From positions 77,371-141,370 of the forward strand of contig NZ_JOAK01000015.1 of the NCBI RefSeq assembly GCF_000720455.1: DNA of 64,000 nt, read 5' to 3'. Below the pieces are notes generated by a model, which was given only the letters and a program-made list of their open reading frames with translations, was not told the DNA's origin and searched no databases. This DNA comes from Streptomyces virginiae. Lineage in GTDB: Bacteria; Actinomycetota; Actinomycetes; Streptomycetales; Streptomycetaceae. This document shows, piece by piece, positions 63,663 through 64,000 of the stretch. Every line of letters starts with the position of its first letter. Position 1 is the stretch's first letter. The translations under genes and the position numbers were made by a program.

Positions 63663-63809
63663 AGCTCGAGCCGCTTTTACGGGGCACTGCCATCGGCAGA
63701 CCCCCGGAGCGGCCAACCCACTACCTACGACTTACCCCTGGCGGGGTCCTATTCGGCATGCCCGAATTCCCGGCCGGCGACTCGATTATGAGTCGCAAGG
63801 GAAAAGCGC

Positions 63810-63815
63810 TAACGT
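63810..63815 (+). promoter_or_regulatory. possible rRNA promoter -10 (candidate 2)
   Basis: TAACGT at 63810-63815 repeats the -10 of the first promoter, followed by a G-rich initially transcribed region; no good -35 is seen at 17-18 nt. Confidence 0.4.
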
Positions 63816-63894
63816 GGTGGGAGCCGAAAGGCAAAGACCCCCAACGGTCACCGAATTCAAATCCGAAGCCGGAAACGGCGTGGAAATGATCTGG

Positions 63895-63900
63895 TAGAGT
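63895..63900 (+). promoter_or_regulatory. possible rRNA promoter -10 (candidate 3)
   Basis: TAGAGT at 63895-63900, typical -10 of Streptomyces rrn promoters, upstream of the conserved leader; its -35 is weak. Confidence 0.5.
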
Positions 63901-64000
63901 TGGAAACGCAAGACAGCAGAACGAAAGCCCGGAGGAAAGCCCCAGCCGATGTTGCTGAGGGTGAGTACAAAGGAAGCGTCCGTTCCTTGAGAACTCAACA
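63901..64000 (+). other. leader of a ribosomal RNA operon (16S gene begins outside the window)
   Basis: The block AAAGCCCGGAGGAAAGCCC, then GAGGGTGAGTACAAAGG and finally TTGAGAACTCAACA is the known layout of the Streptomyces pre-16S leader; the last motif normally lies less than 100 nt before 16S. A short AAGGAA/TTCCTT stem near 63969-63987 may be part of the processing stem. The 363-nt stretch 63638-64000 has no protein gene; it holds the promoters above and this leader. Confidence 0.88.

Overview
The window reads as a chromosomal core segment of a Streptomyces species. It is very GC-rich, uses GTG and TTG starts freely, and overlaps start and stop codons (ATGA, GTGA, TTGA) inside operons. 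It carries genus hallmarks: the GATC-binding nucleoid protein Gbn, a cysteine-less chaplin of the ChpE type, a streptophobe-type membrane protein, and a 39-residue SGM_5486-type protein behind an MFS gene. I see no insertion sequence, prophage, CRISPR array or tRNA. Several genes that look accessory, such as the NACHT-LRR protein, the small catabolic cluster and the ether-lipid pair, sit between housekeeping operons.

Layout. 1-4.2 kb: cobalamin genes cobQ (cut by the window edge) and cobD behind a B12 riboswitch, then a Pit phosphate transporter operon with a candidate PHO box. 4.3-8.4 kb: alpha/beta hydrolase, a conserved unknown, a VOC protein and a zinc metallopeptidase. 8.6-11.9 kb: a short leaderless-looking ORF, an ABC-F gene with an apparent frameshift, gbn and an enoyl-CoA hydratase. 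12-14.2 kb: a five-gene alkaline-shock (Asp23/AmaP) operon. 14.2-17.2 kb: SDR, SURF1, a Cys-rich protein and a DEDDh-BRCT exonuclease. 17.2-22.2 kb: TetR regulator divergent from an acetoacetate-decarboxylase-like protein, an SDR and two amidohydrolases. 22.2-27 kb: a 1,021-residue NACHT-LRR ATPase divergent from a coupled AGMO-like hydroxylase and lysoplasmalogenase pair. 27-33.1 kb: alcohol dehydrogenase, subtilase, DUF485-ActP acetate uptake and moaA. 33.2-38.7 kb: small proteins, tyrS and tldD/pmbA. 38.9-45.6 kb: fabG-fabI, a secreted protein, a GntR regulator with its MFS neighbour, small membrane proteins, a SixA-like phosphatase and serB. 45.7-50.9 kb: streptophobe protein, FHA-FHA-ABC transporter and a secreted transglycosylase. 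51-57.4 kb: QueA-like enzyme with an SDR, a GAF histidine kinase and LuxR response regulator, chpE, a seven-bladed propeller protein and an unknown. 57.5-63.6 kb: ABC ATPase, NfeD, SPFH protein, TSUP exporter, HNH nuclease, PEBP-like protein, Spo0M and 3-methyladenine DNA glycosylase. The last 360 bases are the promoter and leader region of a ribosomal RNA operon whose 16S gene starts just outside the window.

How genes work together. The clearest functional units are cobD-cobQ (corrinoid assembly under B12 feedback), the Asp23/AmaP envelope cluster, DUF485-ActP, the fabG-fabI pair of type II fatty acid synthesis, TldD/PmbA, NfeD with the SPFH protein, and the histidine kinase/response regulator pair. 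The two most interesting units are the AGMO-like/lysoplasmalogenase pair at 25.4-27.0 kb, which suggests a bacterial ether-lipid cleavage module, and the NACHT-LRR gene beside it, a candidate NLR-type defence or signalling protein.
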